Assembly: GCF_009928685.1 (NCBI RefSeq)
Contig: NZ_WWEO01000042.1
Coordinates: forward strand, 496,001-560,000
Length of the DNA stretch: 64,000 nt
Reading direction: 5' to 3'
Origin: Mucilaginibacter agri
GTDB lineage: Bacteria; Bacteroidota; Bacteroidia; Sphingobacteriales; Sphingobacteriaceae
The notes under the pieces are model-generated. The model saw only the letters and a program-made list of their open reading frames with translations, did not search any database and had not been told where the DNA came from. A program made the position numbers and the translations under genes. Positions 42,748-51,489 of this stretch are shown piece by piece (the first letter of the stretch is position 1; each line of letters begins with the position of its first letter).

Positions 42748-43341
42748 ATGGTTGATCGTGATTTAATAATAGCAATTAGTGCCTTTTCGGGTCTGGCCGG
42801 AGCGCTGCTTACCCAATTGATGACTGGTATATTTAGTTATTATGCCGACAAACGTAAAGACAGTATAGCGGTAAGAAGGGCGTTCCGCAATAAGAAGATT
42901 GAGGTGGGTGAAAACTTCTATTATTTAAATGGGGAAACCATGGCGCTGCTTAAAAAGTCTATAGATTACTGGATGAAGCGCAGTCAGTTAAATAGTGTAG
43001 AGAACATTGAGTTTATTGGCAAGGAGGTTAAGCATACCGAAGAGTTGATTGCTAAAGCCTATGCCGAAAACTGGAAGTATAACCTGGTGACCTTGTATTT
43101 TGATGTGAAACTATCCATCAGCGAAATTAACGAAGAGAACATTAAATCGCATTCTTTATTTATCCGGATCAGGGAAATTGCAGAGCTTATTAAACACGCC
43201 CCGGAAGAAGAACTTGAATTTTTATATGGCGAGTATAGTTTCAAAACCCTCGATCTGATTAGCCAATATGAGCATGTTTATCAGCTGCTAAAACAGGATA
43301 TGGAGGTTGTTAAGCGTGAATTATTGAAGGAGTTTAAATAG
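42748..43341 (+). CDS. Hypothetical membrane-anchored helical protein
   Basis: The 197-residue protein begins with one membrane helix (LIIAISAFSGLAGALLTQLM, about residues 6-25), followed by a long helical cytosolic part rich in Glu, Lys and Ile. Charged segments such as KRKDSIAVRRAFRNKKIEVGE and later KHAPEEELEF suggest coiled coils. No catalytic motif or family is recognised. It lies alone after the divergent kinase gene. A scaffold or membrane-linked regulator is possible, but there is no direct evidence. Confidence 0.65.
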   Translation: MVDRDLIIAISAFSGLAGALLTQLMTGIFSYYADKRKDSIAVRRAFRNKKIEVGENFYYLNGETMALLKKSIDYWMKRSQLNSVENIEFIGKEVKHTEELIAKAYAENWKYNLVTLYFDVKLSISEINEENIKSHSLFIRIREIAELIKHAPEEELEFLYGEYSFKTLDLISQYEHVYQLLKQDMEVVKRELLKEFK

Positions 43342-43448
43342 GAGACAAGGGTAAGTTAGTAGCGTTAAAAAATATTTTATAGTTTTTTAAAATGTTTTCA
43401 GCTTTCAATCGTCTACCTATAAAAATACACGCTCAGCGTAATCAATAA

Positions 43449-44633
43449 ATGGCAAAACGACTTCCTCTAATTATACTGCTTTGGCTGGGTGCCGACATAT
43501 ATTTTAACCAGGCCGTGCAAACACTGGTTCATTCATCTTTATTACTATGGTGTTACTGGTTGATAGACCTGTTATTGGTAACTGGCATAGTTACCGTAAT
43601 TTTTGTGCCCCGTGGTTCGCGGATGCAACAAACGGCAATTACCTGGCTAATGGGATTAATGTTGCTGGCATTTGTGCCCCGATTATTTTCAGTGCCTATA
43701 TTATTAATTGAAGATATTACCCGCCTGTTTCGTGGATGGCCGCCAAGGGCAGTATGGGTCAGTGAGCTTACTTTAGGTATGGCCGCTGTGCTGTTCCTTA
43801 TCGTATTATTCGGCATTACGCGCGGCAGGCATTTTTACCGCGTTAGGCGCGAAACCATTTATTTTCCCGATCTGCCCGAAGCGTTTGATGGGTTCACCAT
43901 AAGCCAGATAACCGATGTACACTCCGGTAGTTTTACCGACGCCGAAGGCGTGCAAAAAGGGTTGGACCTGGTTAATGCACAGCAAAGTGACGTTATACTA
44001 TTCACCGGCGACCTGGTTAATAACCATGCGTCGGAAATGGATAGATGGATACCTGCTTTTGCCGGGTTGAAAGCACGGATGGGTAAATTTTCGGTGCTTG
44101 GAAACCACGACTACGGCGATTATATGCAATGGGAAAGCGCCGAAGCTAAACACGCTAACCTGGCCAGATTAAAAAACGTTCACTCCGAAATTGGCTTTCG
44201 CCTGTTGCTGGACGAGGCGGTGACTATTCAGAAAGATAAGGAATCGATTACCTTATTAGGCGTAGAGAATTGGGGCAAAGGCGGCTTTCATAAGTATGGC
44301 GATTTAAAAAAAGCGACGGCAGATGTTCCAGATGATGCGTTTAAGGTTTTAATGTCGCACGATCCTTCGCATTGGGAAGGGGTAACCTTGGATCATGATC
44401 AACACATTCACCTTACCTTATCGGGGCATACACATGGCATGCAATTCGGCATCGAATTGTTTGGCCTTAAATGGAGTCCAATTAAATACGTATATAAGCA
44501 ATGGGCGGGACTTTATCGTAATGGAGGACGCTTTTTGTATGTAAACCGTGGTTTCGGATTCCTGGGCCTGAAAGGGCGGATCGGTATGTGGCCCGAAGTA
44601 GCGGTGATCACCCTAAAACGAAGCATCGCCTAA
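43449..44633 (+). CDS. Membrane metallophosphoesterase
   Basis: The 394-residue protein has an N-terminal membrane domain of about four helices (about residues 5-125) and a C-terminal calcineurin-like phosphoesterase. The metal motifs are visible: TDVHSGSF (about 156-163), GDLVNN (about 192-197), GNHDYG (about 218-223) and SGHTHGMQFG (about 329-338). It may act on a lipid-linked phosphate such as UDP-diacylglucosamine or undecaprenyl pyrophosphate, as some membrane phosphoesterases do. The exact substrate is unknown. A strong hairpin follows 27 bases after its stop. Confidence 0.85.
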   Translation: MAKRLPLIILLWLGADIYFNQAVQTLVHSSLLLWCYWLIDLLLVTGIVTVIFVPRGSRMQQTAITWLMGLMLLAFVPRLFSVPILLIEDITRLFRGWPPRAVWVSELTLGMAAVLFLIVLFGITRGRHFYRVRRETIYFPDLPEAFDGFTISQITDVHSGSFTDAEGVQKGLDLVNAQQSDVILFTGDLVNNHASEMDRWIPAFAGLKARMGKFSVLGNHDYGDYMQWESAEAKHANLARLKNVHSEIGFRLLLDEAVTIQKDKESITLLGVENWGKGGFHKYGDLKKATADVPDDAFKVLMSHDPSHWEGVTLDHDQHIHLTLSGHTHGMQFGIELFGLKWSPIKYVYKQWAGLYRNGGRFLYVNRGFGFLGLKGRIGMWPEVAVITLKRSIA

Positions 44634-44659
44634 CAGAATATTCTATAATTTTTTTACAG

Positions 44660-44713
44660 ACAAGCAAATACGCCCTTATGGTATCAAAATACCATAAGGG
44701 CGTATTTGCTTGT
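44660..44713. terminator. Very long perfect hairpin (25-base arms), likely terminator
   Basis: Arms 44660-44684 and 44689-44713 are complementary over all 25 bases with the 4-base loop CAAA. It lies 26 bases after the phosphoesterase stop. Neither side has a clean T tract, so it is not a textbook terminator. It may also be a repeat-derived structure. Confidence 0.55.
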
Positions 44714-44820
44714 GCCGGTCTGGTGAAATATTTTCAGCTCAAGTCGCTAAAAGTCGTTTTCAAAATCTTTTGACTTAAATAAATTGTCCAGTGAATAGCG
44801 GAAGGGTTTTGTTTTTTTAA

Positions 44821-44876
44821 ATTTAAACATATGATGTTTAAATAATTCATCGTATGTTTGTGTCGTTAAACATACG
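44821..44876. promoter_or_regulatory. Two inverted-repeat operators before gntR
   Basis: Site 1: ATTTAAACAT (44821-44830) and ATGTTTAAAT (44834-44843), perfect 10-base arms with a 3-base spacer. Site 2: CGTATGTTT (44851-44859) and AAACATACG (44868-44876) with an 8-base spacer. Both share the half-site ATGTTT / AAACAT. The second ends 4 bases before the chosen start codon (44881). They are likely operators for the GntR protein. Confidence 0.65.
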
Positions 44877-44880
44877 GTAT

Positions 44881-45522
44881 ATGAAATTATCAGACCAGGT
44901 TGCCGACAAGATCAAATCGGATATTAAATCGAAAAAATATCAGGCCGGCGAAAAGCTACCAGCCGAGCCGGAGTTAATGAAACTATATGGTGTTGGTCGC
45001 TCGTCTATCCGCGAGGCGGTTAAGACACTGGCCATCAGTGGATTTTTAAAAGTACAGCAGGGGGCGGGCACCTTTGTTAACGAAGCCACGCCAGTTGAAA
45101 ATATGTCGAATCGCCTGCAACGTGCAGATTTTGATGAGATTAATGCGGTGAGAGTATTGTTGGAAGAGGAAATAGTGAGATTGGCCGTGCAACACCGCAA
45201 CGATGAAGATCTGGGTGAGATGCGGCAGCGGTTGGAAGAGCGTAAAACTGCAATTCTCCAAGAAAACCGGTTGGCCTGTACCAATGCGGATATTGCTTTT
45301 CACATGGCAATTGCCCAGGCTTCGCGGAATTCTGTATTGGTAGATCTGTATCAGTATTTCACCGGGAACATCCGTTCCTTTTTTTCGAAACGGGAAACAC
45401 AGGGGATCACCCAGTTTGCCATGAGCCATCATCTGCACGAAGACCTGTTTAATGCGATAGCGCAACAACAAGAACATGCTGCGCTGCAAACCATCAAAAC
45501 CATTTTAGCAAACAACTACTAA
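44881..45522 (+). CDS. GntR/FadR family regulator
   Basis: From ATG at 44881 the protein has 213 residues. An in-frame ATG at 44854 lies inside the operator region and is less likely. The N-terminal winged helix (about residues 1-68) has LPAEPELMKLYGVGRSSIREAVK, and the C-terminal part is the all-helical FCD ligand domain (FadR-type) with LACTNADIAFHMAIAQAS. It heads an operon with a TauE/SafE permease and a DUF1634 protein, and is probably their repressor. The ligand may be a small organic acid or sulfonate. Confidence 0.9.
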   Translation: MKLSDQVADKIKSDIKSKKYQAGEKLPAEPELMKLYGVGRSSIREAVKTLAISGFLKVQQGAGTFVNEATPVENMSNRLQRADFDEINAVRVLLEEEIVRLAVQHRNDEDLGEMRQRLEERKTAILQENRLACTNADIAFHMAIAQASRNSVLVDLYQYFTGNIRSFFSKRETQGITQFAMSHHLHEDLFNAIAQQQEHAALQTIKTILANNY

Positions 45523-45534
45523 TTTATACCATTC

Positions 45535-46368
45535 ATGACTATTTTAACATTTACCCTAATCTTACTGGCCGGGGCTTATCTGGCCGGCCTGGTAGGTTCG
45601 CTCACCGGCTTAGGCGGGGGCGTTGTTGTTATACCTTTATTAACCCTTATTTTTCATGTCGATATCCGGTACGCAATCGGGGCAGCTTTGCTGGCTTCAA
45701 TTGCTAATTCATCGGGTGCAGCCAGTGCCTATGTTAAGGAAGGGATCACCAATATTCGTTTGGGTATGTTTCTGGAGATAGCAACAACACTGGGTGCTGT
45801 AGCTGGTGCCATTATTGCTGTTTACACACCCACTAATACAATTGCCATACTGTTCGGCGCCATTTTGCTGTTCTCTGCCGCAATGACCATTCGGAAAAAG
45901 AACCAGGAGGCGCTGCAAAGCGGTAGTGCACTTGCTTTAAAACTCAAACTTAACAGTAGTTATCCCACGCCGCAGGGTGAGGTTAAATATTATCTTAAAA
46001 ATGTTGGAGCAGGTTTCTCTATCATGACCCTGGCAGGCGTAATGTCGGGTTTGTTGGGTATAGGTTCTGGCGCGTTGAAGGTACTGGCTATGGACTCTAC
46101 CATGCACATACCTTTTAAAGTAAGCACCACCACCAGTAACTTTATGATTGGCGTAACCGCGGCAGCAAGCGCGGTTGTTTATCTGCAAAGAGGGTATATG
46201 GATGCTGGTATTGCCTTTCCTGTGGTGCTGGGTGTGTTAGGAGGAGCGTTTACGGGGTCAAAATTGCTTACCCGCCTTAATCCGCAATTACTTAAGTACA
46301 TTTTTTGTGTAGCTATTTGTTTTGTTGCTGCCGAAATGATTTATAACGGCCTTAACCACCAATTTTAA
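45535..46368 (+). CDS. TauE/SafE family membrane permease
   Basis: The 277-residue integral membrane protein has the family's first-helix pattern GLVGSLTGLGGGVVVIPLLTL and an internal repeat of it in the second half (SGLLGIGSGALKVLAM). About eight hydrophobic segments are present. Members export or import sulfite, sulfonates, organosulfur compounds and other anions. It begins 12 bases after the GntR stop, and a DUF1634 protein follows after 21 bases; the three form one operon. The substrate is unknown. Confidence 0.9.
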   Translation: MTILTFTLILLAGAYLAGLVGSLTGLGGGVVVIPLLTLIFHVDIRYAIGAALLASIANSSGAASAYVKEGITNIRLGMFLEIATTLGAVAGAIIAVYTPTNTIAILFGAILLFSAAMTIRKKNQEALQSGSALALKLKLNSSYPTPQGEVKYYLKNVGAGFSIMTLAGVMSGLLGIGSGALKVLAMDSTMHIPFKVSTTTSNFMIGVTAAASAVVYLQRGYMDAGIAFPVVLGVLGGAFTGSKLLTRLNPQLLKYIFCVAICFVAAEMIYNGLNHQF

Positions 46369-46389
46369 TCCCTTATCAATAATATTAAT

Positions 46390-46791
46390 ATGAAAAACGA
46401 TAATTCAAGAAAGCTTACAGGCGACCACGATATCGAACAATTTATAGGCATGCAATTACGTGTGGGCGTTATAGGAGCCAGCCTGATTGTGCTTATAGGG
46501 GGGATTTTTTATATGCTGCAGTTAGGTGGTTCGCCAGTACCTGCTTACCATCATTTTGTTGGCACAGAAGCTGGATTTACTACGGCGGGCGAAGTTTTAT
46601 CTGGTTTACGCCACGGTAGCCCCAAAGGAATTATTCAGGCTGGCATTATTGTGCTGATAGCTACACCTATACTACGCATTGCGTTCTCTCTCTTAGGCTT
46701 TATTCTGGAAAAAGATCGCATGTACACCGGTATCACTATAATCGTACTGGCTGTTATGCTGTTTAGTATTTTCGGTGGTTTGAAGGTATAA
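46390..46791 (+). CDS. DUF1634 membrane protein
   Basis: The 133-residue protein matches DUF1634, with an N-terminal polar segment ending in DIEQFIGMQLRVGV and three hydrophobic helices (about residues 27-47, 74-97 and 109-131). DUF1634 genes regularly sit next to TauE/SafE permeases, as here, so it is probably a partner or accessory subunit. No enzyme motif is visible. It is the last gene before a shared terminator. Confidence 0.87.
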   Translation: MKNDNSRKLTGDHDIEQFIGMQLRVGVIGASLIVLIGGIFYMLQLGGSPVPAYHHFVGTEAGFTTAGEVLSGLRHGSPKGIIQAGIIVLIATPILRIAFSLLGFILEKDRMYTGITIIVLAVMLFSIFGGLKV

Positions 46792-46862
46792 CTCTGATGC
46801 TTGGTAGGCAGGGTAAGTTTTTTGCCTTTTAAATTATTTCCAAATCCCCTCGAATAAATACA

Positions 46863-46896
46863 AAAAAGCCCTCAGCATTATGTCTGAGGGCTTTTT
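46863..46896. terminator. Intrinsic terminator, bidirectional
   Basis: AAAAAGCCCTCAG (46863-46875) and CTGAGGGCTTTTT (46884-46896) form a perfect 13-base stem with an 8-base loop. The A- and T-rich ends let it act in both directions between the DUF1634 gene and the convergent lipoprotein gene. Confidence 0.9.
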
Positions 46897-46944
46897 GTGG
46901 AATGTTTTAATAATTAACACATCCGGTGTTAATGGCAATTAATC

Positions 46945-48456
46945 TTAGTTAACGGTAAGGTTATTCACAACAGTTTTTACTTGCCATTTGGTATAATTGC
47001 TGGTCCATTTTATTAAACCATAGTTTGCTTCCAATGCATTGCTCGATTTCTGTGGCTCATCAAATAATTCATAAAGAAGCACTGCACCAACGTTAGGGTT
47101 AGTTTTAACCTTTTTAACAAAAGAGGTAATGAAGTCGCTCTGTAATTGTTCGATGTTAGCAACATTTTTGTAACGCTCGCCCACTTCTGTAAACCAGATT
47201 GGTTTTGAGAAAAGGCTGGCAAGTTTGGCAGCGATATCTGTAACCTTCATTGAGTTACCAGGTCCGGCAGCCTCCATATCAGAGTACCAGTGCCAAGCCA
47301 CAATATCGAAGTTTACGCCGTAATCGATAAGCATTTGCGTGTAAGCAAAGTGTAACCAACTAGCATTAATCATTGTTTTTGCAGTAGGTTGTGCAGATTT
47401 GATACCGTCATCCATACCTTTTAAGTACGCTGCTACAAGTTTAAATTTGGTAAGATCGTAATCTGTGCTTTTATCGCCATTGCCAGATAAGATAACTTTG
47501 TTGTCAAGCTCGTTACCTAATTCATAATATTTAAAATATTGCGAATTTTGAGAAGCAACTGCACTGCCTTTTAAACGACCTGCGTTGTAATTATCAGTTT
47601 CAGATTTGGTTAAATCAAGCGTAGTAGAATAAACCATTGGTAATATGGTAATTCCAGCTGCTTTAGTTACATTAAAAATAGGAATGAATGAACTTAAGCT
47701 TGAAATGGTACCGTCAGTTTTGAAGCTGATGTCCTGACGATAGTAGGTCATGCCCATTTGTTTAAGCAGGGCGATCTGTTGGTCTATACCAACTGCCAGG
47801 TAAGGATCAGATCCCAGTGAATGGCCGTTAACACCAAATATTTGAGAGCTGGTAGCAATCTGTGCGCTTGGCGAAGCAACTACTGTAGTATTTGCTTTTG
47901 CAAACACAACGTATTGGCACTGCGCACCGGCTGCAGGGGGAGCCATAGTACCACCCAATATTACACTACCCGCATTATATGCTTTGCTGTATAATACGAA
48001 CGAACCCATTTTGGCATCATCTGTACCAAGGGTTGCAGAAAGCTTTGTCCAACCTGACAGCCAGGCTGGCACTGCGGTTGCTCTTGCATCATAACCAACA
48101 TATACTGTTGCGGGGCTACTCAATGTAAAAGAAAGAAACGATGAAGAAGTATTTGCTTTATCGTCGTTGGCGGTTTTCACCATAGCAGCACCTGATAAAG
48201 AGTCGGGCACAGCGGTAAATTTATTTGTGCGGTCGATGTAATAGGTTGAATCTTTTGATAAAGTGCCTGTTGTATAGGCTTTGCCTGAAGTAGCCTTAAC
48301 GCTGGTAAAAGCATTTACAGAAGATAATGTTGTTGTAGCAACATCTAAGTCAGAGGGGTTTGAAGGGGTTACTAATGACGATTGATCGTCTTTTTTACAA
48401 GAAAAAATAAAGGTTAGCGCAAAAAGGAATAGTAGGGGGCTTTTCTTAAAATGCAT
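46945..48456 (-). CDS. Glycosidase-like lipoprotein, paralogue A
   Basis: The 503-residue protein has a lipoprotein signal (LTFIFSCKKDDQSS, Cys near residue 20). An N-terminal domain of about 170 residues with a YYIDRTNKFTAVPDSL segment may bind carbohydrate. A TIM-barrel-like C-terminal part has the probable catalytic acids in YYELGNELDN and WFTEVGERY, as in GH clan A enzymes. It is very similar to the protein at 49758-51263, on the opposite strand. No exact glycoside hydrolase family is assigned. The gene is on the minus strand and shares a terminator with the TauE operon. Confidence 0.72.
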   Translation of the reverse strand: MHFKKSPLLFLFALTFIFSCKKDDQSSLVTPSNPSDLDVATTTLSSVNAFTSVKATSGKAYTTGTLSKDSTYYIDRTNKFTAVPDSLSGAAMVKTANDDKANTSSSFLSFTLSSPATVYVGYDARATAVPAWLSGWTKLSATLGTDDAKMGSFVLYSKAYNAGSVILGGTMAPPAAGAQCQYVVFAKANTTVVASPSAQIATSSQIFGVNGHSLGSDPYLAVGIDQQIALLKQMGMTYYRQDISFKTDGTISSLSSFIPIFNVTKAAGITILPMVYSTTLDLTKSETDNYNAGRLKGSAVASQNSQYFKYYELGNELDNKVILSGNGDKSTDYDLTKFKLVAAYLKGMDDGIKSAQPTAKTMINASWLHFAYTQMLIDYGVNFDIVAWHWYSDMEAAGPGNSMKVTDIAAKLASLFSKPIWFTEVGERYKNVANIEQLQSDFITSFVKKVKTNPNVGAVLLYELFDEPQKSSNALEANYGLIKWTSNYTKWQVKTVVNNLTVN

Positions 48457-49037
48457 ACAATCTTAAAGTTTAAATAAACAGCTATATTTTTGACAACTTT
48501 AACGAATAATGCACCTGATAGGTTACTATAATTGCGAATTTTATTAACTATTGGTAAATAAATTAAAGATTTTATAAAAATATTGTCAATAAACGTAATT
48601 ATGGAAAAAGTTGATTATCAGCCATTTGCTGAAATCACTAAATGTTTTCCTTTATGTGAAAAAAATTCTCAAATTTTCTCATCATGGATCACAATTTGTC
48701 TCAAGAATGCTAAGATTTTGATAAAAAATGCTGATAAAAATGCCTGGATTTTAAAAGGAATTCTGCGTGAAAATCGTCTTTGGAAAAAATTTCTCTTCGA
48801 AATTTCGAAGTAAAAGATTTAAATATCAGGCGTCTGCAGTTTGATTGGGAGGTGGCTATTTAAATAAACCCGCCACCTGACACGAGGTCGCGGCCGATGA
48901 GTTTTGGGCAAAAAAAACTTGGAATGGAGCCGCAAGACAGAGCATGCTTTAGCATTTCCATGTCGCTGGTTTGGATCTCTCCAAGATGAGCTTTGACATC
49001 GATTAGAAAGGCGTTCCGCCTTGTTAATTCATAATAA
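48457..49037. other. Gene-poor interval with a GC-rich patch
   Basis: The left part (48457-48830) is very AT-rich and probably holds the promoter of the minus-strand lipoprotein. The right part (about 48831-49020) is clearly richer in GC and has an AGGTGGC / GCCACCT inverted pair (48850-48856 and 48872-48878). On the minus strand one frame continues past the XRE stop as an open stretch of about 60 residues ending in SGGGFI, without a plausible start. It looks like a dispersed repeat or gene remnant. Confidence 0.4.
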
Positions 49038-49343
49038 CTATTCTTCTACCCGTGACGACCAGTGGTACTGGTTTGTTGCCTTTCTATCAAAATGAATAGC
49101 TTTACTATGATCTGGTTCGGTCGTCTGTATAACAAATATTTCCATAATCTCAACATCCAATATGTTAGCAATTTCAAGTAGCCGGTCAACAGTGAGTTTA
49201 GATCTGCCGAGTTCGAGTTTACTATATGCGTTTTGAGAGATGTTTAATTTGTTTGCCAGATAGTCCTGACTATATGCTTTAGAAATTCTTAGACTTTTAA
49301 TGTTAGAGACAATATGTAAGTCACTAAGCAATTGATTTTTCAT
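49038..49343 (-). CDS. XRE family helix-turn-helix regulator
   Basis: From the ATG at 49341-49343 the protein has 101 residues. An upstream in-frame ATG at 49427 would add 28 residues that resemble no known domain. The helix-turn-helix is clear (about residues 13-67: SQDYLANKLNISQNAYSKLELGRSKLTVDRL), with a short C-terminal tail. It sits between the two inverted lipoprotein paralogues, which makes it a candidate regulator for one or both. No partner toxin gene is evident. The DNA here is AT-rich. Confidence 0.8.
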   Translation of the reverse strand: MKNQLLSDLHIVSNIKSLRISKAYSQDYLANKLNISQNAYSKLELGRSKLTVDRLLEIANILDVEIMEIFVIQTTEPDHSKAIHFDRKATNQYHWSSRVEE

Positions 49344-49757
49344 TTGATTGATGATTGGAGGTTTAACTAAATAATTGGTTGCGGGCAAATTGATTGGAAT
49401 AGTTTTTTTTGCCCGGGATAGTAACAAGTTACAGCCGGCAATGTTTGGTGAGCTGCAATTACAGTATTAGCAAATATCTGATAAATAGCATCAATTGACA
49501 AGCGGTTTTTTTCGCCATCCATTAGGGTCTTAAACTTTTAATGCTTAAAAAGAACGTCAAGAAGTATGGGAAAGGAGTGCAAAATGATCGTGTATCTCGG
49601 TGAATTGTTGGCAATATCAATAAAATAGTGATTATCACATTAATATCATTTAATTGCGTTTTAGTTAAATAAATAATAAATAAAGTAACATTGAGATCGG
49701 AGTACCGTTAAAGGAGCTGAAAATACAGTTAGATAATTTATTTTTTAAAAGTCCTTT
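49344..49757. promoter_or_regulatory. AT-rich intergenic region with divergent promoters expected
   Basis: The 414 bases between the XRE gene and lipoprotein paralogue B are AT-rich and hold no credible gene. The region must contain the promoters for both divergent genes, but no clear -33/-7 pair or palindrome was found by eye. Confidence 0.35.
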
Positions 49758-51263
49758 ATGAACCCTAAAAAAATCTATCTATTGTTTCTTTTTGCAGTAA
49801 CGGCAATAATTTCCTGTAAAAAAGACGATTCATCAACTTTAGTATCACCCATAAAACCCGCGGCGGTAGAGGTTGCAACAACATCTACAACATTGGCTTC
49901 GGCTAATACTTTAACCAGTATCAATGTTGTTACAGGTAAAACCTACGCAACGGGTACGTTAACCAATGGATCAACTTATTATATTGATCGTACAAATAAG
50001 TTAACTTCGGTTCCGACTTCGTTATCGGGTGCTACACTGATCAAAACCGCTAATGATGACAAGGCGAATACTTCTTCCTCGTTTTTATCCTTTAAGCTAA
50101 GCAGTAGCTCGACCGTTTATATTGCTTATGACGGGCGGGCGACCGCAGTTCCGGCTTGGTTATCTGGCTGGAAAAAACTTACAAGCACAATTACCACAGA
50201 TGATACCAAAATGGGCTCGTTTGTTTTGTATAGCAAAACCTATAATGCCGGCACGGTTATTTTGGGAGGCACAATGGCAACCCCGGCGGTAGGCGCACAA
50301 TGCCAGTATATTGTGTTTGCGAAAGCCAATACCGTGAGCGCGTCAGCTGTTGCAGAAACCAGTTCGCAGATATTTGGTGTTAATGGTCATTCGCTGGGTT
50401 CCGATCCATATTTAGCGGTTAGTATAGACCAGCAGGTTGCGCTGTTAAAACAAATGGGTATGACCTATTATCGCCAAGACGTTAACTTTAAATCCGACGG
50501 TACTATATCAAGCTTAAGTTCATTTATCCCACTTTACAACGCCACAAAAGCGGCCGGTATTTCTATCCTCCCCATGATTTATGCAACCACGCTTGATTTA
50601 GACAAGTCTGAAAACGACAATTACACAGCAGGCCGTTTAAAAGGCAGCGCAGTCGCTTCCCAAAATTCACAGTATTTCGACTATTACGAATTGGGGAACG
50701 AGTTGGATAATGATGTTATCCGTTCCGGCAATGGTGATAAAAGTACCGATTATAATCTGGCGAAATTTAAACTGATAGCAGCCTATTTAAAAGGAATGAG
50801 AGATGGCATTAAATCAGTTCAGCCAACAGCTCAAACCATGATCAATGCAAGTTGGTTGCACTTTGCGTATATGCAAATGCTGATTGACTACGGCGTTAAA
50901 TTTGACATTGTAGCCTGGCATTGGTACTCGGAAATGGAGGCGGCAGCGCCAAGTAACTCCATGAAGATTACCAATATTGCTACTAAACTTGCTTCTCTTT
51001 TCGATAAGCCAATTTGGTTTACCGAAGTTGGGCAACGTTATAGTAATGTTTCAAACATTGAAGATTTGCAAAGCGATTTCATTACTTCTTTTATACAAAA
51101 GGTTAAAAATAATCCCGATGTAGGAGCAGTACTTCTTTATGAATTGTTTGACGAGCCGCAGAAAACTAATACACTCGAGGCAAATTATGGTCTAATTAAA
51201 TGGACCAGCAAGTATACCAAATGGAAAGTAAAAGCTGTTGTGAATGATCTAACAAGCAATTAA
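49758..51263 (+). CDS. Glycosidase-like lipoprotein, paralogue B
   Basis: The 501-residue protein is close to paralogue A along its whole length (for example SSQIFGVNGHSLGSDPYLAV is shared). It has a lipoprotein signal (ITAIISCKKDDSS, Cys near residue 20), a Thr/Ser-rich linker and an N-terminal beta-rich domain. The TIM-barrel-like part has likely catalytic Glu315 in ELGNELDN and Glu423 in WFTEVGQRY. The final helices include LLYELFDEPQKT. The acid pair about 108 residues apart fits GH-A retaining enzymes, but the family is not assigned. It is probably anchored on the cell surface and acts on a polysaccharide. Confidence 0.72.
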   Translation: MNPKKIYLLFLFAVTAIISCKKDDSSTLVSPIKPAAVEVATTSTTLASANTLTSINVVTGKTYATGTLTNGSTYYIDRTNKLTSVPTSLSGATLIKTANDDKANTSSSFLSFKLSSSSTVYIAYDGRATAVPAWLSGWKKLTSTITTDDTKMGSFVLYSKTYNAGTVILGGTMATPAVGAQCQYIVFAKANTVSASAVAETSSQIFGVNGHSLGSDPYLAVSIDQQVALLKQMGMTYYRQDVNFKSDGTISSLSSFIPLYNATKAAGISILPMIYATTLDLDKSENDNYTAGRLKGSAVASQNSQYFDYYELGNELDNDVIRSGNGDKSTDYNLAKFKLIAAYLKGMRDGIKSVQPTAQTMINASWLHFAYMQMLIDYGVKFDIVAWHWYSEMEAAAPSNSMKITNIATKLASLFDKPIWFTEVGQRYSNVSNIEDLQSDFITSFIQKVKNNPDVGAVLLYELFDEPQKTNTLEANYGLIKWTSKYTKWKVKAVVNDLTSN

Positions 51264-51344
51264 ACAGCAATTAACCAATGGAAGTGATTTATAGAAGTAA
51301 GCCATGCCATAAAGCATGATTTATAAATTGAGAATGTTAAATAA

Positions 51345-51375
51345 AAAAGGGCTGATCGTTAAGATCAACCCTTTT
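51345..51375 (+). terminator. Intrinsic terminator
   Basis: AAAAGGGCTGATC (51345-51357) pairs with GATCAACCCTTTT (51363-51375) with one mismatch, followed by ATTTTTA. It lies about 80 bases after the stop of lipoprotein paralogue B and just beyond the minus-strand tRNA. Confidence 0.8.
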
Positions 51376-51399
51376 ATTTTTAGACCGGGATCTACTCTG

Positions 51400-51479
51400 T
51401 ACCCAGCGCCGGAGTCGAACCGGCACGGTTTCCCACAGGTGTTTGAGACCAGCGCGTCTACCAATTCCGCCAGCTGGGC
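51400..51479 (-). tRNA. tRNA-Leu (anticodon CAA)
   Basis: The minus strand folds as a cloverleaf: acceptor GCCCAGC / GCTGGGT (first pair G-U), a D arm with GGTAGACGC, an anticodon loop CTCAAAC giving anticodon CAA (51443-51445), a long variable arm as expected for leucine, and a T loop GGTTCGACTCC. The anticodon stem has one U-U mismatch. CCA is not encoded. hscB ends 10 bases upstream on the same strand. Confidence 0.93.
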
Positions 51480-51489
51480 ATTCCGATTG

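Noticed and set aside
48601..48813. A frame of about 70 codons, Lys-rich, in an AT-rich gap
   Set aside because: No start context, no similarity to anything I recognise, composition as expected for AT-rich noncoding DNA, and it lies where the promoter of the adjacent lipoprotein should be.
49038..49343. XRE gene as the antitoxin of a toxin-antitoxin pair
   Set aside because: No toxin-like partner frame is present on either side.
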